Of a stretch of 9,021 nucleotides of DNA, positions 1 to 6,533 are shown piece after piece; position 1 is the stretch's first letter; each line of letters opens with the position of its first letter. Both the position numbers and the translations under genes were made by a program. Source of the DNA: Leptospirillum sp. GTDB taxonomy: Bacteria; Nitrospirota; Leptospirillia; Leptospirillales; Leptospirillaceae. The stretch covers positions 1-9,021 of the forward strand of contig DAIEST010000244.1 in NCBI GenBank assembly GCA_027346125.1, given 5' to 3'. The notes beneath the pieces were generated by a model. It ran no database searches and was not told where the DNA came from. It saw only the letters and a program-made list of their open reading frames with translations.

Positions 1-164
1 CAGGGGATCTCCCACAAACACTGTCGGCTCATCCAGCGGTCCGACGGGTACGGGTATTCACTGGCAGCACGGAAAGGAGAAGCGGGAACGGCGCTATCCC
101 TCCCCGCCCTGAACGGCGGACTTTCCCGTGCGACAGGATGAAGAAGTCCGGACTGTTCTCAAAC
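1..164. other. Unassigned left edge, possibly the 3' end of an upstream + strand gene
   Basis: No complete gene is visible here. On the + strand one frame is open from the left edge to a TGA at 110-112, and a second is open to a TGA at 139-141. The third runs open into the lipoprotein gene that follows. The frame ending at 110-112 would leave a normal operon gap before the next gene and could be the tail of an upstream gene, but its residues (for example GTGIHW, then a basic run) were not recognised. A GC hairpin (CCGCC at 104-108 with GGCGG at 115-119) has that TGA in its loop. It lacks a real T-run, so it is at best a weak attenuator. No convincing promoter is seen, which suggests the lipoprotein operon starts further left. 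Confidence 0.3.
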
Positions 165-172
165 GGAGGGGG
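165..172 (+). promoter_or_regulatory. Ribosome binding site that selects the ATG at 174
   Basis: The purine stretch GGAGGGGG lies just before the ATG at 174. The ATG at 138 is in the same frame, but the only purine-rich bases near it (AGG) touch the codon, and its extra residues would lengthen the N-region of the signal peptide. A third in-frame ATG at 183 is also possible, with a longer spacing from the purine stretch. The start at 174 is therefore preferred. Confidence 0.6.
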
Positions 173-173
173 C

Positions 174-800
174 ATGTTATCCATGCAACGCAAGTCGTCT
201 TTTCTTTCAGTTATGTCCACTGCTTTAGTCCTGGCTTTTTTTCTGGGGGGGTGTTCATCCTACAGCGTCAAACGGGTCAGTCTCGATACCGAAGGCGGCG
301 TGACGAGCCGATGGACGGACACGGATGCCAGGCTGACCGCCAAGACATTGATCCGCAAGGCACTCGGCTCTTCCTGGATGGCCGACTTCCGGCAGAAGCA
401 CGGAAGGAAGCCGGTGGTGGAACTCGGCCAGATGATCAACAGGTCGGACCAGCATATCAATACCCGAATTTTTCTGAACCATTTTCAGGACGATCTCATC
501 AACTCCGGAAAGGTCATCTTTGTAACGGGAAGCGAGTCGCACCGGAATGCGGCATCTTCGGAACGGGAGTACCAGATGAAGCATGCCCGTTCTTCCACGA
601 TTCATTCTCCGGGCCGGCAGACGGGTGCGGATTTCCTTCTGACCGGGTCGATCAATTCCTACACGGCCAGCAGAGGGGGGAAAACGGTCCGTTTTTATGA
701 GACGCATCTGAAGGCCATCAGTCTGAACTCCAATGAGATCATCTGGGGGGCCGAGTACCGTGTGAAAAAAATAGCCCACCAGTCAGGGTACGGTTTCTAA
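174..800 (+). CDS. lpoB: LpoB-family penicillin-binding protein activator lipoprotein
   Basis: Outer-membrane lipoprotein of 208 residues, resembling the LpoB family (COG3417). In E. coli, LpoB reaches through the periplasm and activates the peptidoglycan synthase PBP1b. Seen here: a short basic N-region, a hydrophobic core, then lipobox LGGC with the lipidated Cys at residue 27 and Ser at +2 (outer-membrane sorting by the E. coli Lol rule). The mature part begins almost at once with the family-like stretch SRWTDTDARLTAKTLI. It continues with a segment like INTRIFLNHFQDDLINSGKV and a C-terminal GADFLLTGSINS strand region followed by IIWGAEYRVKKI. E. coli LpoB has a long disordered linker after its Cys. 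Here only about 15 residues separate the Cys from the folded domain. It is the first clear gene of a three-lipoprotein run, 42 bp before the next. The family is fairly certain. The PBP partner is unknown, so the activator role is inferred. Confidence 0.82.
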   Translation: MLSMQRKSSFLSVMSTALVLAFFLGGCSSYSVKRVSLDTEGGVTSRWTDTDARLTAKTLIRKALGSSWMADFRQKHGRKPVVELGQMINRSDQHINTRIFLNHFQDDLINSGKVIFVTGSESHRNAASSEREYQMKHARSSTIHSPGRQTGADFLLTGSINSYTASRGGKTVRFYETHLKAISLNSNEIIWGAEYRVKKIAHQSGYGF

Positions 801-842
801 AAGAGTCCTGCCTCTCATACGTATTTCAGCATCGGGGGATTG

Positions 843-2387
843 ATGGATAACCGCGCCTCGAAAAACCATGGTGGCAGTCCTGATCCTTTTCCGGAAAGCC
901 AAACGGGAAGCGTTCCACTCACAGGAAACTTCATCCGGAAGACTGCAGGCAGCCTTGTGGGCCTTTTCTTCCTGATGGCAATGGTATCCTGTGCTCCTCC
1001 CGTTTCCCAGTACCATCATTATTTTTCGGCTCTTTCCCGATCTCCCGGCACCGGTCCGGACAAGGCGCCGGTCCGGATCATCCAGAAGGCCCGTTCATCG
1101 TATCCGGATCGGGATATGGTCCTTTATGGAATGGATCTGGGGATGGCCAACAATGTTGTTGGCGATTTCCGGGAAAGTTCCCGGATCTTCCGGAATACAG
1201 AACGCCTGGATCAAGAACTCTACACAAAAAATGTCGGCAACATCGCGCTGTCCTATCAGACGAACGATCTGGTTCTTCCTTTCCGGGGAACTCCGTTCGA
1301 ACGGGTCATGATCAATCTGGTGAACTCGCTGAACTACGCAGGAGAGGGAGACTGGAACGGGGCTCTTGTCGAGACGAGAAAAATTCGGGAAAAGCTTGTC
1401 CGATACAATCGGCGTTATCCAAAAGCCACGTTGTCCGGAGGAAAATATGCCCGCTCCGAAGAAGGAGCGGCCAGACTCCTGGGCCAGCACCAGATTCCCT
1501 ACGACCCGTCCCAGCTCAACCACTATACCGACGATGCTTTTGCCCGATACCTTTCCGGCGTTTATCAGGAAGCCCAGATTCATCTCGGTGGCGTCGATTA
1601 CCAGTCGGCGCTTCTCTCCTACCGAAAGGCGTTCCGGGTCTACCAGAAGAATCAGGTCCTTTACGGGACCGGCATCCCCTCTTTTCTGGTTCCGGCGCTT
1701 TTGAGAACGGCAGATGCGGCAGGCCGCTCCAATCTCCTGGGAAGGCTCCGGAAACGGTATCCGGGCGTTTCCTGGGTGCCCGCCTCACATTTTGAGCGCT
1801 TGGGGCATATTCTTTTTGTAGGATATAACGGTCGAATCTTTCATCTGACTCCAGAGCGGTTTGCTTTTCCGTTTCCGATCGGGGGCCAGTTGCCGGTCAT
1901 CAGTTTTGCGATTCCCCGCCCGGAGGGCGGCGGCACTTCCGTATCCGGCCATCGCCTCAAGGCTCTCGATCCGGGTCGTCAAGAGGTCCTGAGTGTTCAG
2001 TCCGAGACTGCGGAGGATCTGACCGCGATCGGGAAGACCAATTTTCAGGATCATCTGAAACGCATTGTCCTTCGGGAAGCGGTGCGGGCGATTCTGAAAA
2101 CGACTGAAGAGGTTGTTTCGCAGAATGAAGCCAATCGCTACGGGGGGCCTCTCGGAGGGATCCTGGCAATGATTGTCGGAGATGTCGCCACCTATGCGTC
2201 GGATATTGCGGATACCCGGTCATGGCGGACGCTGCCGGCCACGTTCGATTATGCCCAGATGGATCTGGATCCCGGGACCTATACGATCGAGGTTCAGGGG
2301 GAAGGCGGATCCGGCCATTTCCAGAGACAGCGTGTTACATTGGTCTCAGGAGAATACCTGCTGGTCAGGGATGTGGATGTCAACTGA
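843..2387 (+). CDS. COG3014-family lipoprotein with TPR-like repeats
   Basis: A 514-residue protein resembling the uncharacterised COG3014 family; no biochemical activity is established for that family. A lipobox MVSC puts the lipidated Cys at residue 50 with Ala at +2. From about residue 160 the sequence is helical and TPR-like (YAGEGDWNGALVE, then VDYQSALLSYRKAFRVYQK). A beta-rich segment follows (HILFVGYNGRIFHLTPERF). Near 430 is a glycine-rich stretch (GGPLGGILAMIVGD). The C-terminal part carries the family-like TRSWRTLPATFDYAQM at about 457 and ends in a PGTYTIEV-type beta domain. The ATG at 843 is chosen over the adjoining TTG at 840, with GGGGG just upstream. This leaves an N-region of about 32 residues before the hydrophobic core, unusually long for a lipoprotein, and no in-frame ATG, GTG or TTG offers a shorter signal peptide. 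Its neighbours are the LpoB-like gene before and an LPP20 gene 28 bp after. Confidence 0.78.
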   Translation: MDNRASKNHGGSPDPFPESQTGSVPLTGNFIRKTAGSLVGLFFLMAMVSCAPPVSQYHHYFSALSRSPGTGPDKAPVRIIQKARSSYPDRDMVLYGMDLGMANNVVGDFRESSRIFRNTERLDQELYTKNVGNIALSYQTNDLVLPFRGTPFERVMINLVNSLNYAGEGDWNGALVETRKIREKLVRYNRRYPKATLSGGKYARSEEGAARLLGQHQIPYDPSQLNHYTDDAFARYLSGVYQEAQIHLGGVDYQSALLSYRKAFRVYQKNQVLYGTGIPSFLVPALLRTADAAGRSNLLGRLRKRYPGVSWVPASHFERLGHILFVGYNGRIFHLTPERFAFPFPIGGQLPVISFAIPRPEGGGTSVSGHRLKALDPGRQEVLSVQSETAEDLTAIGKTNFQDHLKRIVLREAVRAILKTTEEVVSQNEANRYGGPLGGILAMIVGDVATYASDIADTRSWRTLPATFDYAQMDLDPGTYTIEVQGEGGSGHFQRQRVTLVSGEYLLVRDVDVN

Positions 2388-2415
2388 CTGTTTCTCAAAA
2401 CATGATGGGGATCTT

Positions 2416-3459
2416 ATGCGTGGATTCGGGAAAGGCAGGCTGGGGTTCTGGCTTGTTTTATGGATGGCAGTTCTGTCGGGATGCATGTCCGGGGCCGGAT
2501 CTGCCCGGACCGACGGACGCTGGTGGGAGACAGGCCTATCCCCGGCCTATCCCCGGTCGACCTATCTGACGGCATCCGGATTCGGGAGCAGTGTCAACCG
2601 GGCCAAGGATGATGCGCTCAAGAATCTCTCCTCGGCGCTGCGGGCAAAAGTCCAGTCGAGGACAGTCCTGTTGCGGAATCGGACGAACGACTCGCTTTCC
2701 GTCCGGAGCGAAGAGCGGTTGTCGGTAAGAACCGATGAAGTGCTTCGCAACGTCTTCTATCCCAAGGTCAAATTCTCCTCCAGGCAGAACGGGTACTATG
2801 CCCTGGCTGTCCTGAATCGCCAGAAGGAAGCCATGGCCCTGATGTCCGAGGTGAACCATCTGCGTCTCCAGGTATTGACCCTCCGCGAACAGATGTCCGG
2901 TGTTTCCGACCCCATCCGGAAAATCCGGTTCCTGAGAAAAATGGTTCGATTGGGACTGGATGCCCGTCAGAAAGATGCGGAGAGAGCCGCATTGGGAGGC
3001 GGGTCCATGCTCGTGACCTCCGAACTGGAGCAGGATCGATCTGAACTCCAGCATCTCATGAACCAGTCCCTGACCTATTCCCTGCAACTCGGGGGGGATC
3101 AGGATGCCGACCGGGTATTGGCCGGGGATCTGATGAAAAGCCTCTCTCAAAAGGGGTTCCGGCAGGTTCCGCAAGGGGGCGGGATGGAATTCCGGGGAAC
3201 GATCCGGTCACGTGTCCTTTCTCCGGAACCGGGAAGTCCCTATCTGATCCTTTCGTTTCATGCGGACCTTTCGGTGGTGAACCCGGCAAGCGGTCAAGTG
3301 ATCTGGTCCGATCAGGATGCCGGAAGAGTGAGGGGACTGGATCCGTCACAGGCCCGGAGGCTGATGGAAATCCGCCTGAGAAGACGACTGATCCGTCCGG
3401 CTGTTCTCCGTATCGAAAACTATCTGTTTCATCCCGGGAAGTCGTCTTCCAACGGTTGA
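2416..3459 (+). CDS. LPP20-family lipoprotein
   Basis: A 347-residue lipoprotein. The signal peptide has a basic start (MRGFGKGR), a hydrophobic core and lipobox LSGC, with the lipidated Cys at residue 23 and Met at +2. Residues about 45-135 fit the LPP20 fold: YLTASGFGSS followed by an Ala-rich amphipathic helix (RAKDDALKNLSSALRAKV), ending in YYALAVLNR at 127-135. A charged, coiled-coil-like segment spans about 135-215. The last third is a beta-rich domain (GFRQVP, FRGTIRSRV, LSVVNPASGQVIWSD). The ATG at 2416 follows GGGG with 5 bp spacing and immediately gives the signal peptide. The open frame extends upstream to 2173, but there it overlaps the COG3014 gene and has no signal sequence. LPP20 proteins are surface or outer-membrane lipoproteins of poorly known function. 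Together with its two neighbours it probably works at the outer membrane or cell wall. No terminator is evident after the stop. Confidence 0.78.
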   Translation: MRGFGKGRLGFWLVLWMAVLSGCMSGAGSARTDGRWWETGLSPAYPRSTYLTASGFGSSVNRAKDDALKNLSSALRAKVQSRTVLLRNRTNDSLSVRSEERLSVRTDEVLRNVFYPKVKFSSRQNGYYALAVLNRQKEAMALMSEVNHLRLQVLTLREQMSGVSDPIRKIRFLRKMVRLGLDARQKDAERAALGGGSMLVTSELEQDRSELQHLMNQSLTYSLQLGGDQDADRVLAGDLMKSLSQKGFRQVPQGGGMEFRGTIRSRVLSPEPGSPYLILSFHADLSVVNPASGQVIWSDQDAGRVRGLDPSQARRLMEIRLRRRLIRPAVLRIENYLFHPGKSSSNG

Positions 3460-3533
3460 TGTCCTTCCTGGAAGCATGAGAAACACCATTCATCAAGGTC
3501 TGTGTGACGCCGAACATTTTTCTCTTAACCATC

Positions 3534-3562
3534 TTGATATCTGTTTTTAGGAAGCGTACTAT
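3534..3562 (+). promoter_or_regulatory. Predicted sigma70-type promoter for nrdJ
   Basis: TTGATA at 3534-3539 (5 of 6 to TTGACA) and TACTAT at 3557-3562 (4 of 6 to TATAAT) are separated by exactly 17 bp. The expected start point is near 3569, giving a leader of about 160 nt before nrdJ. Two NrdR-box-like palindromes lie directly downstream. The surrounding 268-bp gap is AT-richer than the genes. No cobalamin riboswitch was recognised in the leader. Confidence 0.55.
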
Positions 3563-3572
3563 CGGCGAACCA

Positions 3573-3588
3573 TTACTATATATGGTGC
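3573..3588 (+). promoter_or_regulatory. NrdR box 1 upstream of nrdJ
   Basis: TTACTATATATGGTGC matches the NrdR consensus acaCwAtATaTwGtgt at almost all core positions (C, A, the ATATAT centre, G, T, G). NrdR is the ATP-cone/zinc-ribbon repressor of bacterial ribonucleotide reductase genes and binds two such boxes an integral number of helical turns apart. This box begins a few bases past the predicted start point, so a bound repressor could block initiation. Confidence 0.72.
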
Positions 3589-3603
3589 TATCTTTGATTC
3601 AGA

Positions 3604-3619
3604 ATACAACTGGTTGTGC
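3604..3619 (+). promoter_or_regulatory. NrdR box 2 upstream of nrdJ
   Basis: ATACAACTGGTTGTGC keeps the outer NrdR half-sites (ACAA and TTGTG) but has CTGG in place of the central TATA, so it is the weaker box. It contains a perfect ACAAC-TG-GTTGT inverted arrangement. It starts 31 bp after box 1, about three helical turns, the geometry known for paired NrdR boxes. That spacing is the main reason to believe it. Confidence 0.65.
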
Positions 3620-3711
3620 TTTTTCAGCAGGAAAGTCTTTTCCCGTTTTTTTCAAGGAACTGCACGAAAACCTGCATTCCAAACTGTCCGTCACCATCGA
3701 TATTTTGCCCC

Positions 3712-3719
3712 AGGGAGGG
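3712..3719 (+). promoter_or_regulatory. Strong ribosome binding site of nrdJ
   Basis: AGGGAGGG lies 8 bp before the ATG at 3728. This fixes the nrdJ start. The open frame continues upstream to 3614, but that part holds the second NrdR box and leader and does not resemble the protein family. Confidence 0.75.
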
Positions 3720-3727
3720 TCCATCAC

Positions 3728-5926
3728 ATGGAAAGTAAGGTTTCCCCAAACCTGTCTGAAAATGCGCTGAAAGTTCTTGAGAAGCGATATCTTGGCAAAG
3801 ATGAGCATGGTGTTGTACAGGAAAATCCCGAGCAGATGTTCCGCCGGATCGCCGATGCCATTGCCGGAACCAATTCCCAGCCGTCCGAACGGGAGTTCCT
3901 CTCCGAGGAATATTACCGCTTTATGGCCAGCATGGATTTCCTGCCCAATTCTCCCACACTGATGAACGCAGGCCGGCCTCTGGGCCAGTTGTCTGCCTGT
4001 TTTGTTCTTCCGGTCGGAGATTCGATGCCGGAAATCTTTGATACGGTCAAGGCGACCGCCCTGATTCACCAGACAGGCGGAGGGACCGGCTTCTCGTTCT
4101 CGAGGCTGCGTCCGAAAGGTGCCATTGTTCGCTCCACCGGGGGGCAGGCATCTGGTCCCGTGTCGTTCATGAAGGTGATCAACGCCTCCACGGACGCGAT
4201 CAAACAGGGCGGAACCCGTCGAGGGGCAAATATGGGGATTCTCCGTGTCGATCATCCGGATATCCTGGAGTTCGTCGACTGCAAGATGGATCTGTCCCAG
4301 GTCACCAATTTCAATATTTCCGTGGCCATCACCGATGCGTTCATGTCGGCACTGAAGAGCGACGGCGAATACGATCTGATCGCTCCGAACGACGGAAAAG
4401 TGGTCGGAAAGCTTTCCGCCCGCATGGTCTTCGACAAGATTGCCCATAACGCCTGGGCGAACGGGGAACCGGGACTCTTCTTCATCGATACGGCGAATCG
4501 GCAGAATCCGACTCCGTCCCGATGGACCTACGAAGCGACCAATCCCTGCGGAGAACAGGTTCTGGGTCCTTACGAGTCCTGCAATCTGGGGTCGATCAAT
4601 CTGGAGCGGCATGTGAAACAGTCGGCGAACGGACGCTCGGAAGTCGACTGGGATAAATTGTCCCGCTCCGTTTATCTCGGAACCCGGTTTCTGGACAATG
4701 TCGTGGATGCCAATCGCTTCCCGATTCCGGAACTGGCAACGGTCAACCAGGGGACCCGGCGGATTGGTCTCGGAATCATGGGATTTGCCCGCATGCTCAT
4801 GATGCTTGAAATCCCTTACGATTCCGAGGAAGGCCTCGACATGGCCGAAAAGGTGATGTCCTTCATCCGGGAGGAATCGGAACGCACCTCCCAGGATCTG
4901 GCCAAGGTTCATGGACCGTTTCCTTATTTCGAAGGGGTCGGAACCAGAAAGAGAAACAGCCATCTTCTGACCATCGCCCCGACGGGAACGATCAGCATGA
5001 TCGCGGACACGTCCTCCGGATGCGAGCCCGAGTTTTCCATCATCTGGTACAAGAATGTGATGGATGGAACGCACCTTCCCTATACACTGGAGCTCTTTAC
5101 GCGGGTGGCCGAGCGGGAAGGATTCATGGTTCCGGGTCTGGCGGAAAAAATCGTCGAGAACCACGGATCCTGCCGGGGTCTTCAGGAGGTTCCGGAAAAA
5201 TGGCAGAAGGTTTTTGCCACGGCGCACGATGTTGGAGCGGAATGGCATGTCCGGATGCAGGCTGCGTTCCAGAAATATATCGATGCGGCTGTTTCAAAGA
5301 CGATCAACCTCTCCCAGGAGGCAACGATCGAGGATGTGGAAAAATCCTATCTTCTGGCATATGACCTGGGCTGCAAGGGGATTACGGTATACCGGGACGG
5401 AAGCCGGCACAACCAGGTGCTGAATCTCGGGACGAATGCTGCGGAAAAGACTTCGGGACGGGATCTGAAGTGGGGGGAGAGACGGGTTCCTCTTGACATC
5501 AGTCGGGGTGTCCGGGCCAAGATCAAGGGAAAATCCGGGAAATCCTACGTTCACCTGTATTTTGATGAAGAAGACCGTCCTGCCGAGATTTTTGTGACGC
5601 CAGCCGCGGATCACCGGGAACGGGAAAGTGCCATTCTGTTCGGTCGTCTGGGATCGATGGCGCTTCAGTTCGGTGCGCCGATCGAGGAAGTCATCGGCCA
5701 GTTCATCAAATCCCACGAAGAAGCCGGAACGCTGGGATCCGATCCTTATTCCATCGCCAAGGCGATCGGGATGATCCTTTCCAGGGAGGGTGGAAGCGGT
5801 TCGGGGAAAGGGCTTTCGATCGAAGTGGCCTGTCCGTCCTGTACCGGAAAGGTGGCATTTCTTGAGGGGTGCCTGAAGTGCGTCGGTGGGGAAAAGGGAG
5901 GCGCCTGCGGGTGGAGCCAGTGCTGA
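3728..5926 (+). CDS. nrdJ: Adenosylcobalamin-dependent (class II) ribonucleotide reductase
   Basis: Converts ribonucleotides to deoxyribonucleotides in the cytoplasm using an adenosylcobalamin-generated thiyl radical, with no oxygen needed. The protein has 732 residues. It begins directly with the N-terminal catalytic helices (LSENALKVLEKRYL), with no ATP-cone before them. Visible hallmarks are PNSPTLMNAGRPLGQLSACF with Cys91, and the loop HQTGGGTGFSFSRLRPKG. NPCGEQ carries Asn272, the thiyl Cys274 and Glu276, and YESCNLGS carries Cys285, the partner of Cys91 in substrate reduction. APTGTIS and TSSGCEPEFS follow, then DLGCKGITVYRDGSR. The end is a Cys-rich tail: CPSC (702/705), CLKC (715/718) and CGWSQC (727/732). 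The first four may bind zinc. The last pair is a CX4C like the redox shuttle at the end of E. coli NrdA. It is a single gene with its own promoter, NrdR boxes and terminator. Identification is very secure. Confidence 0.97.
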   Translation: MESKVSPNLSENALKVLEKRYLGKDEHGVVQENPEQMFRRIADAIAGTNSQPSEREFLSEEYYRFMASMDFLPNSPTLMNAGRPLGQLSACFVLPVGDSMPEIFDTVKATALIHQTGGGTGFSFSRLRPKGAIVRSTGGQASGPVSFMKVINASTDAIKQGGTRRGANMGILRVDHPDILEFVDCKMDLSQVTNFNISVAITDAFMSALKSDGEYDLIAPNDGKVVGKLSARMVFDKIAHNAWANGEPGLFFIDTANRQNPTPSRWTYEATNPCGEQVLGPYESCNLGSINLERHVKQSANGRSEVDWDKLSRSVYLGTRFLDNVVDANRFPIPELATVNQGTRRIGLGIMGFARMLMMLEIPYDSEEGLDMAEKVMSFIREESERTSQDLAKVHGPFPYFEGVGTRKRNSHLLTIAPTGTISMIADTSSGCEPEFSIIWYKNVMDGTHLPYTLELFTRVAEREGFMVPGLAEKIVENHGSCRGLQEVPEKWQKVFATAHDVGAEWHVRMQAAFQKYIDAAVSKTINLSQEATIEDVEKSYLLAYDLGCKGITVYRDGSRHNQVLNLGTNAAEKTSGRDLKWGERRVPLDISRGVRAKIKGKSGKSYVHLYFDEEDRPAEIFVTPAADHRERESAILFGRLGSMALQFGAPIEEVIGQFIKSHEEAGTLGSDPYSIAKAIGMILSREGGSGSGKGLSIEVACPSCTGKVAFLEGCLKCVGGEKGGACGWSQC

Positions 5927-5965
5927 GATCCGACACCCTGTCCTGATGTAGTGGGTTATTGATGC

Positions 5966-6001
5966 CCGGCTCTTCCGGTATTGAGGAGGGGCCGGTTTTT
6001 T
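5966..6001 (+). terminator. Rho-independent terminator of nrdJ
   Basis: An 11-bp stem (CCGGCTCTTCC at 5966-5976 with GGAGGGGCCGG at 5985-5995, two G-U pairs) with an 8-nt loop is followed by six T at 5996-6001. It begins 39 bp after the nrdJ stop codon. Confidence 0.9.
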
Positions 6002-6037
6002 GTCATGCTGGAGATGCCGCGTTTCGACAGAGGCATG

Positions 6038-6073
6038 AAAAAAGGCGATACCCCTTGGGGCATCGCCTTTTTT
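6038..6073. terminator. Symmetrical bidirectional terminator between nrdJ and the rubrerythrin gene
   Basis: AAAAAAGGCGAT at 6038-6049 pairs with ATCGCCTTTTTT at 6062-6073. CCCC (6051-6054) and GGGG (6057-6060) add four inner pairs after one mismatch. The stem is flanked by six A on one side and six T on the other, so it works on either strand. Its main job is probably to end the - strand rubrerythrin transcript, and it also backs up the nrdJ terminator. The 5927-6109 gap holds only these two terminators and a tandem repeat. Confidence 0.9.
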
Positions 6074-6077
6074 GTCG

Positions 6078-6113
6078 TGATCGAAGGAGCCTTACTGATC
6101 GAAGGAGCCTTAC
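6078..6113. repeat. 18-bp perfect tandem duplication across the rubrerythrin stop codon
   Basis: TGATCGAAGGAGCCTTAC occurs at 6078-6095 and again at 6096-6113 with no gap. Each copy contains TTA, that is TAA on the - strand. The copy at 6096-6113 supplies the rubrerythrin stop at 6112-6110. The other gives a second TAA exactly six codons further on, in the same frame. It looks like a recent replication-slippage duplication with no effect on the protein. Confidence 0.9.
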
Positions 6114-6529
6114 TGAAGATTCTTGAGGGCCTGGGTGAATCGTCCGGCGTGGGACTTTTCCGCTTTGGCCAGTGTTTCGAACCATTCTGCGATCTCGCCG
6201 AATCCTTCTTCCCGGGCGACCTTGGCAAAACCAGGATACATCTGGGTATATTCGTAGGTTTCCCCGGCAACGGCTGACTTGAGGTTGGTCGTGGTGTCCC
6301 CCACCGGTTCTCCGGTGGCCGGATCGCCGACTTCTTTCAGAAAATCAAAGTGTCCGAATGCATGCCCTGTTTCCCCTTCTGCGGTGTCGCGGAAGACCCC
6401 GGCAACATCAGGGTAGCCTTCGACATCGGCCTTGCGCGCAAAGTAGAGATATCGGCGATTGGCCTGGGATTCTCCCCGGAAAGCTTCTTTCAGGTTGTTC
6501 TCGGTCTTGGAGCCTTTCAGTGAAGCCAT
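6110..6529 (-). CDS. rbr: Rubrerythrin without rubredoxin domain (erythrin-type diiron peroxidase)
   Basis: A 139-residue four-helix-bundle protein of the ferritin-like rubrerythrin family, which removes hydrogen peroxide in the cytoplasm at a non-sulfur diiron centre. All expected iron ligands are visible at near-standard spacing: Glu20 in FRGESQANRRY, Glu53 and His56 in AEGETGH, Glu90 and Glu93 in AGETYEY, Glu124 and His127 in AEKSH. The sequence stops right after the last helix (ALKNLQ). The C-terminal rubredoxin FeCys4 domain of classical rubrerythrin (about 190 residues) is absent, as in sulerythrin-like proteins, so electrons must come from a separate donor. The ATG at 6529 is chosen over the GTG at 6535, which lies inside the ribosome binding site. 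It has its own predicted promoter, 161 bp after pabC, and its own terminator. The substrate is inferred from the family. Confidence 0.93.
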   Translation of the reverse strand: MASLKGSKTENNLKEAFRGESQANRRYLYFARKADVEGYPDVAGVFRDTAEGETGHAFGHFDFLKEVGDPATGEPVGDTTTNLKSAVAGETYEYTQMYPGFAKVAREEGFGEIAEWFETLAKAEKSHAGRFTQALKNLQ

Positions 6530-6533
6530 GTGC

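Noticed and set aside
2173..2415. N-terminal extension of the LPP20 gene back to 2173
   Set aside because: It overlaps the conserved C-terminus of the COG3014 gene in another frame and would bury the signal peptide. The ATG at 2416 has a spaced GGGG and starts the signal peptide directly.
3460..3533. Terminator after the LPP20 gene
   Set aside because: Only a tiny CTTCC-GGAAG palindrome with no room for a loop and no T-run is present. Read-through towards nrdJ cannot be excluded.
3563..3727. Cobalamin riboswitch in the nrdJ leader, suggested by the B12-dependent product
   Set aside because: No recognisable B12-box or multi-stem core was found, and the leader of about 160 nt is short for this class. 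NrdR boxes explain the regulation better.
3599..5248. 549-residue open frame on the - strand opposite nrdJ
   Set aside because: nrdJ is unmistakable on the + strand over the same bases. The antisense translation has no recognisable domain and is typical of the long shadows that GC-rich codon use creates.
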